64,000 nucleotides of DNA from DATDAH01 sp963823495 (GTDB taxonomy: Bacteria; Actinomycetota; Acidimicrobiia; Acidimicrobiales; DATDAH01): positions 1,054,001 through 1,118,000 of the forward strand of contig CAWGLV010000001.1 of assembly GCA_963823495.1 (NCBI GenBank), read 5' to 3'. Positions 1-8,457 of the stretch are shown piece by piece. The notes beneath the pieces are model-generated. The model was not told the DNA's origin, did no database searches, and saw only the letters and a list, made by a program, of their open reading frames with translations. Position numbers and translations under genes: made by a program. Position 1 is the stretch's first letter; every line of letters starts with the position of its first letter.

Positions 1-488
1 CGGCCGTTGGCCGAGCAGGTCGCCCCGAAGCGTCCGCCCGGTTCCAGCCGGGGCCCGGCGCGGCCCACGGTGACCGGTCGGGTCATCCAGATGTCGCCCA
101 GCTTCTTCGGGTAGCCCTGGTGCAGCCCTCGTACCAGGGCGATGTCCTTGTCCACCCAGATGTAGACGCATCGGGAGAAGACCCGGTCGCGGTAGCGGCA
201 CCGCACGACGACGAAGCACTCCTTGTACTGGGCCCGGACCGGGTCGAGCAGCTCGTCGCCCGAATCCGAACAGGACTGCCAGTCGGCCCAGATGACCGCC
301 ACCGCCCCCGGGTCCTCGTCGTCGGCGACCGGTGTGAGGGGTTCGGGTAGCAGCTCGGCCACCGCCGCGGGGTCGGTCCGGTACTCGACGGTGAGCAGCT
401 CGCCGGAGTAGTGCCAGGGCGGCGGCGGCAGGAGGGACGCCCGCCCCTCGGGGCTCCGGGGGACGAAGAAGCCAGCCAGCTCGGCCAT
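1..488 (-). CDS. Acetoacetate decarboxylase-family protein (3' end outside window)
   Basis: The reading frame begins at the ATG at 486-488 and stays open to the window edge, giving 162 N-terminal residues. Around residues 125-131 is GYPKKLG; the lysine pair K128/K129 matches the Schiff-base lysine and its neighbour in acetoacetate decarboxylases. The N-terminal stretch LLTVEYRTDP followed by an ELLPEPL-type segment also fits the family. A TAGTGT -10-like box (reverse strand, 496-501) lies only 7 nt from the ATG, suggesting a leaderless transcript, and the shared palindromic operator (506-525) sits just upstream. The gene is divergent from the FAH-family gene at 558. Family members also decarboxylate or act as aldolase/hydratases on other 2-oxo acids, so the substrate is open; a role in a ring-cleavage pathway is inferred from the neighbours. 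The C-terminus and downstream genes are not visible. Confidence 0.8.
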   Translation of the reverse strand, partial: MAELAGFFVPRSPEGRASLLPPPPWHYSGELLTVEYRTDPAAVAELLPEPLTPVADDEDPGAVAVIWADWQSCSDSGDELLDPVRAQYKECFVVVRCRYRDRVFSRCVYIWVDKDIALVRGLHQGYPKKLGDIWMTRPVTVGRAGPRLEPGGRFGATCSANG

Positions 489-505
489 GATCCGGACACT
501 ACACT

Positions 506-525
506 TTCCTTTGGTCCCAAATGAT
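506..525. promoter_or_regulatory. Operator copy 1 (candidate MarR site), divergent promoter
   Basis: This site fits ATCGTTTG-N4-CAAACGAT with left half TTCCTTTG (6 of 8) and right half CAAATGAT (7 of 8). It lies between the divergent decarboxylase-like gene (488) and the FAH gene (558), 4 nt from the reverse-strand TAGTGT -10-like box of the former. Three further copies occur at 1415, 14557 and 16623. Confidence 0.65.
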
Positions 526-557
526 CGGGACGTGTCGACGGGGGAGAGCGCCGTTCC

Positions 558-1406
558 ATGCCCGAGTACCGCCGTGTCCTGCTCGACGGCGCCGTGACCC
601 CGGTGGAGGTCGACGGCGACGACCTGGTCGCCGGCGACGGGCGTCGGGTGGCCGAGGCCGAGGCGGTGCACCTCCCGCCCAGCGAGCCCAGCAAGATCCT
701 CTGCGTCCACCTGAACCACATCAGTCGCGTGCAGGAGTTCCAGACCTCCTTGCCGCCGGCTCCCACCTACTTCCACAAGCCGATCTCGGCGCTCAACGGC
801 CACCGGGGCGACGTGGTCCGGCCCGAGCGCTGCCGCTGGCTGAACTACGAGGGCGAGATCGTGATCGTCATCGGGCGCCCCTGTCGCAACGTGAGCCCCG
901 CCGAGGCCGCCGCCCACATCGCCGGCTACTCCATCGGCAACGACTACGGGCTCCACGACTTCCGCGACACCGATGCGGGCTCGATGCTGCGGGTGAAGGG
1001 CTCCGACACCCTCGCCCCCGTCGGCCCCGGCCTGGTCACCGACTGGGACTTCCGGGACAAGGCCATCCGCACCCTGGTGAACGGTGAGGTCCGCCAGGAC
1101 GGGAGCACCGCGGAGATGACCTGGGACATGCACTACCTCGTGGCCGACCTGGCCCGGACCATCACCCTGCTGCCCGGCGACATGGTCTTCTCGGGCACGC
1201 CCGCCAACTCCCGGCCCGTCGCGCCGGGGGACGTGGTCACCGTCGAGGTCGAGGGCCTCGGGGCGCTGACCAACACCATCGTGACCGGACCCACGCCGAT
1301 CCGTGACGACGTCGGTGCGCAGCCGACCGAATCCGAGGAGGTGCTGTCCACCGCCCTCGGGGGGGACTGGGAGTTCCGGGGCGTCCGGGGGCCTCAGAAG
1401 GGCTGA
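558..1406 (+). CDS. FAH-family hydrolase/isomerase/decarboxylase, HpaG-like
   Basis: The 282-residue protein belongs to the fumarylacetoacetate hydrolase family, whose members hydrolyse, isomerise or decarboxylate 2-oxo acids made after aromatic ring cleavage. Diagnostic segments are YFHKPISALNG near residue 71, the metal-ligand stretch NYEGEIVIVIG, NDYGLHDFR, and the C-terminal MVFSGTP and APGDVVTVEVEGLG. It is single-domain, unlike the two-domain HpaG of E. coli. The ATG at 558 has an upstream GGGGGAGAG Shine-Dalgarno. With HpaE-like and HpaD-like genes in the same predicted regulon, a role as 5-oxopent-3-ene-1,2,5-tricarboxylate decarboxylase or 2-hydroxyhepta-2,4-dienedioate isomerase is likely; other FAH reactions cannot be excluded. 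Confidence 0.85.
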   Translation: MPEYRRVLLDGAVTPVEVDGDDLVAGDGRRVAEAEAVHLPPSEPSKILCVHLNHISRVQEFQTSLPPAPTYFHKPISALNGHRGDVVRPERCRWLNYEGEIVIVIGRPCRNVSPAEAAAHIAGYSIGNDYGLHDFRDTDAGSMLRVKGSDTLAPVGPGLVTDWDFRDKAIRTLVNGEVRQDGSTAEMTWDMHYLVADLARTITLLPGDMVFSGTPANSRPVAPGDVVTVEVEGLGALTNTIVTGPTPIRDDVGAQPTESEEVLSTALGGDWEFRGVRGPQKG

Positions 1407-1414
1407 TCCCGGAC

Positions 1415-1434
1415 ATCGTTTGCATCCAAACGAT
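1415..1434. promoter_or_regulatory. Operator copy 2 (candidate MarR site), perfect palindrome
   Basis: ATCGTTTG (1415-1422), four bases, CAAACGAT (1427-1434): both arms are perfect complements. It lies 43 nt upstream of the ABC binding-protein start, with a TAAGTT -10-like hexamer at 1443-1448. This copy defines the consensus used for the other three. Confidence 0.75.
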
Positions 1435-1477
1435 CACCGTCCTAAGTTCCTGACCACTCGGACGGAGGGGGACACCC

Positions 1478-2731
1478 ATGCGGGCGAAGGTCGGAATCGT
1501 GCTGCTGCTCACGCTGGCGCTGGTCGCGGCGGCGTGTGGTGACGACAGCGATGACAGCGGTGGCGACACCGGTGGCAGTGGCGAGGCCCTGGCGGCCCTC
1601 GACGTCGACGCCATCCTGGCCGGTGACGGCACCGACTGCGAGACGCCCGAGGGTGACCCGCTGCTGATCGGCTATGCCGCCGACTTCTCCGAGCTGGGTG
1701 GCTATGCGGACGGCCCGGGAGCGGCCGCCGCGACGTTCATGGCCGACCAGATCAACTGCGCCGGCGGCGTCGACGGCACGCCCGTCGAGGTCACCGTCGA
1801 GGACATCCAGGGTGACCCCGACGTCACCCAGCGGGCCGCTCAGGACCTGCTCGACCAGGGTGTCGACGCCATCCTCGGCCCTCCCTTCTCGGACTTCGGT
1901 CTCCCCCTCCTGCAGGTGGTCAACGGGCAGGTCCCCGTGCTGTTCGTGGCCTCCACCGAGCCGGTGCTGCCCGACGCCGAGCTGAACTCCTTCCTCGTCC
2001 CCTTCGACGACCCGGCCCAGGCCACCGCGGCGGCGGAGTTCTCCGTCGACGAGGGTTGGCAGACCGCGGTCACGTTCTCGTCGGCCGACGCTCCGTACTT
2101 CGAGCAGAACCCGGCCACCTACACCCAGGTGTTCGAGGAGCTCGGCGGCGAGGTGTCGGAGGACTACACGTACTCCTTGGAGGACGCGGACTTCTCCACG
2201 CAGGTCAACGCCATGGCCGACCTGGCCGAGCCGCCGGACGTGCTCTACACGGCGATGCTCATGCCGCTGATCGGCACGTTGCTGGGTCAGCTCGACGCCG
2301 CCGGGCTCGGTGACGTCGCGGTCATCGGGGCCGACGCCTTCGACGCCACCGGCGTGATCTCGGCGGGGGCCGATGCCGAGGGCGTCTACTACACGACCCA
2401 CGGCTTCCCGGGTGAGGGGACCCGCATGAAGGCCTTCCTGGACGCCTACGAGGCCCAGAACGGCGAGGCGCTGGAGACGGTCAGCTTCGGGACCCTGGCC
2501 GCCGACGCCGTGCTCATCGTCGCCGACGCCTACGCCCGGGCCGGTGCGCTGGATCCCGAGGCCATCGCCGAGCAGATCAAGTCCACCGAGGACCTGGAGC
2601 TCGTCACCGAGTCGGTCACCTACGCCGGCACCAACGGCACGCCGGTCAAGCCCGTCTTCATCCACCAGATCGTCGACGGCGAGATCACCTTGGCCGCCAG
2701 CTTCATCCCCGAGAACACGCCGGAAGGCTGA
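1478..2731 (+). CDS. ABC transporter substrate-binding lipoprotein, LivK/branched-chain type
   Basis: A 417-residue periplasmic-binding-type protein starting with a lipoprotein signal peptide; the lipobox LVAAAC places the modified cysteine at residue 20, followed by an Asp/Ser/Gly-rich linker. The mature part resembles type I binding proteins (LivK/ANF-receptor fold), for example LLIGYAADFSELGG, an NCAGGVDG motif and ADAVLIVADAYARAG. The ATG follows a GGAGGGGG ribosome-binding site. It is the first gene of a five-component importer (binding protein, LivF, LivH, fused LivM-LivG), with perfect operator copy 2 directly upstream. Proteins of this family in catabolic clusters often bind aromatic acids, amides or amines rather than Leu/Ile/Val; the ligand here is probably the substrate of the island. 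Confidence 0.92.
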   Translation: MRAKVGIVLLLTLALVAAACGDDSDDSGGDTGGSGEALAALDVDAILAGDGTDCETPEGDPLLIGYAADFSELGGYADGPGAAAATFMADQINCAGGVDGTPVEVTVEDIQGDPDVTQRAAQDLLDQGVDAILGPPFSDFGLPLLQVVNGQVPVLFVASTEPVLPDAELNSFLVPFDDPAQATAAAEFSVDEGWQTAVTFSSADAPYFEQNPATYTQVFEELGGEVSEDYTYSLEDADFSTQVNAMADLAEPPDVLYTAMLMPLIGTLLGQLDAAGLGDVAVIGADAFDATGVISAGADAEGVYYTTHGFPGEGTRMKAFLDAYEAQNGEALETVSFGTLAADAVLIVADAYARAGALDPEAIAEQIKSTEDLELVTESVTYAGTNGTPVKPVFIHQIVDGEITLAASFIPENTPEG

Positions 2732-2734
2732 CCG

Positions 2735-3451
2735 CTGCTCGCACTCGAGGGGCTGACCACCCGCTACGGGGCGATCACGGCGATCCGTGACCTCCGGTTG
2801 CGGGTCGATGAGGGCGAGGTCGTCGCCCTCATCGGCCCCAACGGGGCGGGCAAGACCACGACGCTGGGCTCGATCGCCGGGCTGCTGACCCCGGCCGAGG
2901 GGACGGTCCGCCTCGACGACGACGACGTCACCGGCGCGGCCCCCGACGTCATGCTCCGCCGGGGCGTGGCCCTCGTGCCCGAGCACCGCCGGATCTTCGC
3001 CGACCTCACCGTGGTCGAGAACCTCCAGGTCGCGGGCGTCACGCTGGGCCACGCCGACCGGCGGCGCCGGCTGGAGGAGACCGCCGACCTCTTCCCCGTG
3101 CTCGGTGACAAGTGGAGCACCCAAGCCGGCTACCTCTCGGGGGGCGAGGCCCAGCAACTGGCCGTCGCCCGGGCCCTGGTCACCGATCCCCGGCTGATCC
3201 TCATGGACGAGCCCTCGCTCGGTCTGGCCCCGGCGTTGGTCGATGTGATCTTCGGGTTGATCACCGACCTCAAGGCCCAGGGTCGGACCCTGCTGGTGGT
3301 CGAGCAGAACGCCCACCGGGCCCTGGAGGTCGCCGACCGGGGCTATGTGCTGCGCTCGGGCTCGGTGGTCGACGAAGGCACCGGTACCGAACTGCTGGAG
3401 CGCACGGACCTCTTCGAGGCGTACCTCGGGACGTCGGGGCCGGCGCGGTGA
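2735..3451 (+). CDS. livF: ABC transporter ATP-binding protein, LivF type (apparent CTG start)
   Basis: The 238-residue ATPase has Walker A GPNGAGKT (34-41), the signature LSGGEAQQ, Walker B LILMDEP and a terminal switch histidine region, as in LivF. The first in-frame ATG/GTG/TTG is a TTG at 2798, which would delete the first beta-strand (LEGLTTRYGAI) present in all relatives. The full domain is recovered only from a CTG at 2735, which has GGAAGG 7-8 nt upstream and sits 3 nt after the TGA of the binding-protein gene in the same frame. A CTG start, or coupled re-initiation, is therefore inferred. The stop overlaps the GTG of the next gene (GTGA). Confidence 0.88.
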   Translation: MLALEGLTTRYGAITAIRDLRLRVDEGEVVALIGPNGAGKTTTLGSIAGLLTPAEGTVRLDDDDVTGAAPDVMLRRGVALVPEHRRIFADLTVVENLQVAGVTLGHADRRRRLEETADLFPVLGDKWSTQAGYLSGGEAQQLAVARALVTDPRLILMDEPSLGLAPALVDVIFGLITDLKAQGRTLLVVEQNAHRALEVADRGYVLRSGSVVDEGTGTELLERTDLFEAYLGTSGPAR

Positions 3452-4335
3452 CCCAGTTCGTCCAGGAGATCGTCGACGGCCTCGGCGTGGGGAGCACCTA
3501 TGCCCTCCTGGCGCTGGGCCTGGCCATCATCTTCGGGGTCATGCACCTGGTGAACTTCGCCCACGGCGAGCTCATCACGGTCGGGGCCTATGTCATCTAC
3601 GGCCTCTCCACCAGGAGCGTGCCGTGGTGGGCGATGGCCCCGGTCGTCATCCTGGCGGCCGCGCTCACGGCGATGCTCACCGAGCGGGTGGCCTTCCGGA
3701 GGGTCCGGGGATCTTCGGAGTTCACCATGCTGCTGACCTCCTTCGGCCTGGCGATCGTCATCCAGGCCCTGTTCCGGATGTACCTGTCCGCCGTCCCGCG
3801 TCAGTTCGACAAGCCCAGCTGGATCAACAACACCGTCGAGGTGCTCGGGATCAACATCGAGGTCTACGACATCGTGGTCATCGGCGTGACGGGGCTGACC
3901 CTGTTGGGAACGCTGTGGGTGTTCCAGCGCACGATGTTCGGTGTCTCGCTGCGAGCCGCGGCCGAGGACTTCGACGCCGCCCGGCTCATGGGGGTCAAGG
4001 CCGACGCCACGATCTCCCGGGCCTTCGCCCTGTCCGGGGTCCTGGCCGGCATCGCCGCCGTCCTCGTGATGATGCGCGCCGGTCAGGCCGAGCCCGACGT
4101 GGGCACGGTGCCCCTGCTCAAGGGCGTGGTCGCCGCCGTCATCGGTGGCCTCGGCAGCCTCAGCGGCGCGGTGCTCGGAGGTCTGGTCCTGGGCCTCGCC
4201 GAGGTGTTCCTCCGTTCCCGACTCCCCGCCGACGCCGCCCGGCTGACCGATGCCTTCGTGTTCGCCCTGGTGGCGATCCTCTTCATCGTCCGCCCGGGCG
4301 GCATCATCTCGGTCCGCCGGGCCGAGCGGGTGTAG
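3448..4335 (+). CDS. livH: ABC transporter permease, LivH type
   Basis: A 295-residue inner-membrane permease with about eight hydrophobic segments. The N-terminal GLGVGSTYALLALGLAIIFG and LVNFAHGEL stretches are hallmarks of LivH-type branched-chain permeases, and ADATISRAFALSG is the cytoplasmic coupling region. It starts at a GTG overlapping the livF stop by 4 nt, so it is translationally coupled. It pairs with the LivM half of the following fused gene to form the channel. Confidence 0.92.
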   Translation: MTQFVQEIVDGLGVGSTYALLALGLAIIFGVMHLVNFAHGELITVGAYVIYGLSTRSVPWWAMAPVVILAAALTAMLTERVAFRRVRGSSEFTMLLTSFGLAIVIQALFRMYLSAVPRQFDKPSWINNTVEVLGINIEVYDIVVIGVTGLTLLGTLWVFQRTMFGVSLRAAAEDFDAARLMGVKADATISRAFALSGVLAGIAAVLVMMRAGQAEPDVGTVPLLKGVVAAVIGGLGSLSGAVLGGLVLGLAEVFLRSRLPADAARLTDAFVFALVAILFIVRPGGIISVRRAERV

Positions 4336-4343
4336 GCGCCGGG

Positions 4344-6179
4344 GTGCGGTCCCACCTGTTCGACAAGGTCGGCCTGCCGACCGTGTCGATGCTGCTGGTG
4401 GTCGGCCTGCTCATCGGCGGTGGGATCCTCTACGCGTCATCGGGGCCGGGCTCCCGGGACATCCTCGTCACCCAGATGCTGGTCAACGCCATCATCGTGG
4501 TGGGCCTGCAGGTGTTCATCGGCAACACCGGGATCCTCTCCTTCGGCCACATGGGGTTCGGCGCCATCGCCGGGTACGCCTTCGCCATCCTGACGGTCCC
4601 GGTGTCCCGCAAGGTCGGCACCGAGTTCGTCCCCGGCTTCATCGCCGATGCCCCCTGGGGCCTGGCCGACACCGAACTGGGGCCGTTGGCCGCGACGGTC
4701 GTCGCCATCGGGCTGGTCCTCGTCGTCGGCTTCTTCGTCGGCGTGGCCGTGACGAGGGCCGGCGGCATCGCGGCCACGATGATCACCCTGGCGTTCCTCT
4801 TCGTCGTCCACGAGGTGGCGCTCAACTGGACGGACATGACCAACGGCGGCGGGGGCCTCTCCTTCGTCCCCCGGCTCGAGGGCCGCAGCGTGATCTACGT
4901 CTGCCTCGCTCTGGTGGTGGTGGGGGCCCGCCTCTTCCGGGAGTCCCGCTGGGGTCGGTTGTCCCACGCCGGCCGGGAGGACGAGGTGGCGGCCGCGGCG
5001 TCGGGGATCGAGGTCCGGGTCCCCTGGATGGTGGCCTTCCTGCTGTCGGTGGCCATCGTGGGCCTCGGTGCCACATTGCGGGTCCAGGTGCTGGGCTCGA
5101 TGAGCCCGATCGTCTTCTTCTTCGACTTCACCCTGCTGACGTTGGCGATGCTCGTCGTCGGCGGCCGGAACTCGGTGACCGGTGCGCTGGTCGGGGTGGT
5201 GGTCATCACCGCGGGGACCGAGATCACCCGCTCGCTGGCCGCGGATCCGGTGGCCGGCATGGACTGGATCCTGAAGCCCGGCCTGTCCGACATCTTCCTG
5301 GGCGGCGCCATGGTCGTCTTCATGCTCTGGCGGCCCCACGGCCTCCTGCGCGACCGCGAGCTGGACCATTGGATCCGTCGACGGATCCGCCGACGCGTCC
5401 GTGCGGCCGCCCCGGAGATCGCCCCCGACCCGGGCCGGGAGGCCGGACCCCACGACCTCCTGCGGGCCGACGGGGTCTCGGTGGCCTTCGGTGGCTTCCA
5501 GGCGCTGAGCGACGTGGCGATCGAGGTCGCCCCCGACGAGATCGTCGGCCTCATCGGTCCCAACGGTGCCGGCAAGACGACCTTCCTCAACGTGATCACC
5601 GGCGTGGTGCCCAGCGACGAGGGGACCTACACGCTGGGCCAGACCGACCTCACGGGGCGGGCCTCCTACCGGATCGGACGGGCCGGCCTCGCCCGCACCT
5701 TCCAGAACCTCCGCCTGTTCGCGGACCTGTCGGTCCGGGAGAACGTGGAGATCGCCACCCTCGTCGCCGACCGGTTCCGGCGGGCCGGCGTGCGGGTCGA
5801 GGTCGACGAGCTCCTCGCCGCCGGTGGCCTGTGGGAGGTGCAGGACCGGCGGGCGGGTGAGCTGGACTACGGGTCCCAGCGTCGCCTCGAGCTGGCTCGG
5901 GCCGCGGCTCTGGCCCCCAGCTTCCTGCTCCTCGACGAGCCCACGTCGGGGATGAGCGACACCGAGTCGGCCGAGATGATCGACCGGGTCCGTTCCCTGG
6001 CCGCCCGGGTCAGCGCGGGGGTGATCGTGATCGACCACGACCTGCACTTCATCACCAACCTCTGTGACCGCATCTACGTCCTCGACCACGGCGAGGTGAT
6101 CGCCGTCGGCACACCCGCCGAGGTCCAGGCCGACCCGAACGTGCGCGAGGCCTACCTGGGCACCGCCGCCCCGGCCTGA
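4344..6179 (+). CDS. Fused ABC permease/ATPase, LivM-LivG
   Basis: One 611-residue polypeptide carries a LivM-type permease (about residues 1-350, many TM helices, with GNTGILSFGHMGFGAIAGYA) followed by an Arg-rich linker and a LivG-type ATPase (about 370-611). The ATPase has Walker A GPNGAGKT at 405-412, the Q-loop region ARTFQNLRLF, a signature-like LDYGSQRR in place of LSGGQ, and Walker B FLLLDEPTSG. LivM-LivG fusions are common in actinobacteria. The chosen GTG at 4344 lies 8 nt after the livH stop. It completes the importer. A 50-nt palindrome follows the stop, at the junction with the convergent catabolic operon. Confidence 0.92.
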   Translation: MRSHLFDKVGLPTVSMLLVVGLLIGGGILYASSGPGSRDILVTQMLVNAIIVVGLQVFIGNTGILSFGHMGFGAIAGYAFAILTVPVSRKVGTEFVPGFIADAPWGLADTELGPLAATVVAIGLVLVVGFFVGVAVTRAGGIAATMITLAFLFVVHEVALNWTDMTNGGGGLSFVPRLEGRSVIYVCLALVVVGARLFRESRWGRLSHAGREDEVAAAASGIEVRVPWMVAFLLSVAIVGLGATLRVQVLGSMSPIVFFFDFTLLTLAMLVVGGRNSVTGALVGVVVITAGTEITRSLAADPVAGMDWILKPGLSDIFLGGAMVVFMLWRPHGLLRDRELDHWIRRRIRRRVRAAAPEIAPDPGREAGPHDLLRADGVSVAFGGFQALSDVAIEVAPDEIVGLIGPNGAGKTTFLNVITGVVPSDEGTYTLGQTDLTGRASYRIGRAGLARTFQNLRLFADLSVRENVEIATLVADRFRRAGVRVEVDELLAAGGLWEVQDRRAGELDYGSQRRLELARAAALAPSFLLLDEPTSGMSDTESAEMIDRVRSLAARVSAGVIVIDHDLHFITNLCDRIYVLDHGEVIAVGTPAEVQADPNVREAYLGTAAPA

Positions 6180-6198
6180 GGCGGCCAACCCCCCCCCG

Positions 6199-6248
6199 GT
6201 TCTGGCGCCCGATTGCGGGCCTATGACGCCACGATCGGGCGCCAGTAC
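6199..6248. repeat. 50-nt GTTCTGG/CCAGAAC palindrome, copy 1
   Basis: Left arm GTTCTGGCGCCCGAT (6199-6213) pairs with ATCGGGCGCCAGTAC (6234-6248) with one mismatch, around a 20-nt loop. It lies between two convergent operons. Its arm and loop sequence closely resemble the copy at 34379, and its outer seven bases and length match the other copies. It may act as a bidirectional terminator here, but its repetition elsewhere suggests a mobile palindrome. Confidence 0.8.
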
Positions 6249-6297
6249 GGGCCGGAGAGCAGGGGCCATCATGACCCGGCTCCTGGTTCCGGGCCGT

Positions 6298-7632
6298 TCA
6301 GATCAGGTCGAGGTAGCGGGTGCGTTCCCAGTCGGTGACGGCGGTGAGCCAGGCGGCGACCTCGGCCCGGGCGTGGGCGGCGTAGTGGTCGACGACGGCG
6401 GCGCCGAAGGTGTCCCGGACCCAGGCGGAGGCCGCGAAGCGGTCCGCGGCCTCACCGAGGTGGCGGGGGAGGCCGGCATCGGGGGCCTCCTCGTAGGCGT
6501 TGCCGACCACCGGTTGGCCGGGATGCAGTGAGCGGGTCACGCCGTCGCGGGCCGAGGCCAAGAGGCCGGCCAGGGCGAGATGGGGGTTGACGTCGGCGCC
6601 GGGGAGCCGGAACTCGAAGCGGCGCTCGTCGTCGTGGTGGCCGAGGGTCCGGAAGGACGTGGTCCGGTTGTCCTCGCCCCACGTGAGGCCCCAGCCGGCG
6701 AACTCCTGCTGGATCAGCCGCTTGTAGCTGTTGACCGTCGGGGCGTACCAGGCCAGCAGGTCACCGGTGTGGTCGATGGCGCCGGCCAGGGCCGAACCGA
6801 GGACGGCACCGTCGGCGAAGGCCGCCTTCTCGCCTTGCCACAGCGACAGGTGGACGTGGCCCGACGAGCCCGGTTGGTCGGACTCGGGCCGGGCCATGAA
6901 CGTGGCGGTCAGGCCGTGGGTGGCCGCGACGTGGCGGACCGCCAGCTTGTAGAGGGCGTGGTGGTCGGCCATCGTCAGCGGATCCCGGCGGCGCAGGGTC
7001 ATCTCCCACTGGCCCAGGCCCCATTCGCCCTGATGGGCCTCGGCCTCGATGCCGGAGTCCGCCAGCCGGCGGCGCAGGTCGCCGAAGAAGGCCTCCCACC
7101 GGTCCGTCTGCCCGATGGCGTAGTCGGCCGGCTGCGGCGTCGTGGGACGGAGGTCGACGTGACCCCTTGCCCGGTTCTCGTCCGGGGTGCCGAGGTAGAC
7201 GTAGAACTCCAGCTCCGTCCCGGTCAGGGCGGTGAAGCCGTCGTCGGCCAGGGCGTCGACCTGGCGGCGCAGGATCGACCGGGGGGCAATGGCGACCGGT
7301 GAGCCGTCGGTCACCTCCACGGCGTCGGCGATGCAGATGGCGGTCCGCTCCAGCCAACCCGCCGGGCGCAGGGTCGTGAGATCGGCCTCCAGACGGATGT
7401 CGTGCCAGCCGGTGTGGAACCCCGCCCAGTCCAGGGCACCGATCATGCCCATGGGGTCCTGGACGATGTCCCAGGCGAAGGCCGCGGTGCACATGTCGAC
7501 GCCCTTGTCGACGCCCCGGAGGAACGCCTCGAGGGTCAGCCGTCGCCCGAGCAGGCGGCCCTGCACATCCGGCGTGCAGACCACCACCGTGTCGTAGCCC
7601 CCGGTCAGGTCGTCGATCCCGAGCTCGTTCAT
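6298..7632 (-). CDS. Glutamine-synthetase-like gamma-glutamyl amine ligase (last gene of operon)
   Basis: A 444-residue GS-family (GlnA-type) protein. Family landmarks are the metal/nucleotide motifs TELEFYVY, EWGLGQWEMTL, GSSGHVHLSL, YAPTVNSYKRL and the C-terminal FEFRLPGADVNPHLALAG. It lies outside ordinary GlnA by length and motif detail and resembles the PuuA/GlnA3/GlnA4/IpuC group, which ligates glutamate to amines (putrescine, ethanolamine, isopropylamine, aniline) instead of ammonia. It is the last gene of the predicted seven-gene operon, 46 nt after the SDR, and a paralogue lies at 9763. Gamma-glutamylation of an aromatic amine is an inference from context; acting as a true glutamine synthetase is unlikely. 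Confidence 0.8.
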   Translation of the reverse strand: MNELGIDDLTGGYDTVVVCTPDVQGRLLGRRLTLEAFLRGVDKGVDMCTAAFAWDIVQDPMGMIGALDWAGFHTGWHDIRLEADLTTLRPAGWLERTAICIADAVEVTDGSPVAIAPRSILRRQVDALADDGFTALTGTELEFYVYLGTPDENRARGHVDLRPTTPQPADYAIGQTDRWEAFFGDLRRRLADSGIEAEAHQGEWGLGQWEMTLRRRDPLTMADHHALYKLAVRHVAATHGLTATFMARPESDQPGSSGHVHLSLWQGEKAAFADGAVLGSALAGAIDHTGDLLAWYAPTVNSYKRLIQQEFAGWGLTWGEDNRTTSFRTLGHHDDERRFEFRLPGADVNPHLALAGLLASARDGVTRSLHPGQPVVGNAYEEAPDAGLPRHLGEAADRFAASAWVRDTFGAAVVDHYAAHARAEVAAWLTAVTDWERTRYLDLI

Positions 7633-7678
7633 CGCCCTCCGTTCCCGGTGCCGCCGGCCGCCACTGCGTCCCCCCGGT

Positions 7679-8440
7679 TCATCGGGTCAGCCAGCCGCCG
7701 TCGACGGGGAGCTGGACGCCGGTGACCCACTCGGCCTCGTCACAGAGGAGCCAGGACACGGCCCGGGCGATGTCCTCGGGTCGGCCGACGCGAGGCACGA
7801 GAAGGCGCTCCTTCATGATCGACCACGCCTCGTCGCTCTGGATGCCCTCGAGGGAGACGAAGTCGGTGGCGATGGGCCCGGGGGCCACGGCGTTGACCCG
7901 GATCCCTTTGCCCGCCAACTCCACGGCGAGGGCCTTCGTCAGCATCTTCACCCCGCCCTTGCTGGCGTTGTAGTGGACCTGGCAGGACCCGGTCGAGGAG
8001 ACGACGACGTCGGCTTCGACGGTCGAGATGCACACGACCGCACCTCCGTCCATGACCCGGGCCACCTCCTGGGTGACCAGCCAGTAGCCCTTGAGGTTCA
8101 CGTCGAGGACGAGGTCCCACTCCTCCTCGGTCAGGTCGTCCAGGCCGGACATGGTCACCAGACCGGCGCAGTTGACCAGCCGGGTGATCGGTCCGTGGGC
8201 CTCGACCACCGCGTCGCGGGCGGTGCGGATGAGGTCCCGCTCCCGGACGTCCACGTGCAGGGCCAGGGCCCGCCCACCGTCGGCCTCGATCAGGGCCAGC
8301 GTCTCGGCCGCCGCGCCGTCGTCCACGTCGGCCAGCCCCACCGCGGCGCCCTCGGCGGCCAGCAGCCGGGCCGTCGCCCGCCCGATCCCCGAGCCGGCGC
8401 CCGTCACGAACGCCACTTCCCCCTCGTGTCGCCCCGTCAC
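7679..8440 (-). CDS. Short-chain dehydrogenase/reductase
   Basis: A 253-residue classical SDR with the cofactor motif TGAGSGIG near residue 13, NCAG in place of NNAG, a catalytic serine region (CISTVEADV) and YNASKGG containing the Tyr-Lys pair; DV after the second strand suggests NAD(H) preference. The GTG at 8440 gives the normal N-terminus; earlier starts would add an Arg/Pro-rich extension overlapping a palindromic repeat. It follows the P450 gene by 82 nt in the same operon. It probably oxidises or reduces an alcohol/ketone intermediate of the pathway; the substrate cannot be read from sequence. Confidence 0.9.
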   Translation of the reverse strand: MTGRHEGEVAFVTGAGSGIGRATARLLAAEGAAVGLADVDDGAAAETLALIEADGGRALALHVDVRERDLIRTARDAVVEAHGPITRLVNCAGLVTMSGLDDLTEEEWDLVLDVNLKGYWLVTQEVARVMDGGAVVCISTVEADVVVSSTGSCQVHYNASKGGVKMLTKALAVELAGKGIRVNAVAPGPIATDFVSLEGIQSDEAWSIMKERLLVPRVGRPEDIARAVSWLLCDEAEWVTGVQLPVDGGWLTR

Positions 8441-8457
8441 CGTCGGCCGCCCCCGGT

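Noticed and set aside
83..766. Minus-strand 227-codon ORF across the divergent promoter
   Set aside because: Product is Ser/Thr/Arg/Pro-rich shadow sequence crossing operator copy 1; the overlapping frame encodes the acetoacetate-decarboxylase-like protein.
3345..6179. Single 944-codon ORF as one protein
   Set aside because: The first third is an out-of-frame reading of livF/livH; the real LivM-LivG start is the GTG at 4344.
1442..6272. Long minus-strand ORFs opposite the ABC importer genes (624 and 611 codons)
   Set aside because: They are antisense open frames produced by high third-position GC; their products are His/Gly/Arg/Asp-rich with no domains, while the plus strand encodes the full importer.
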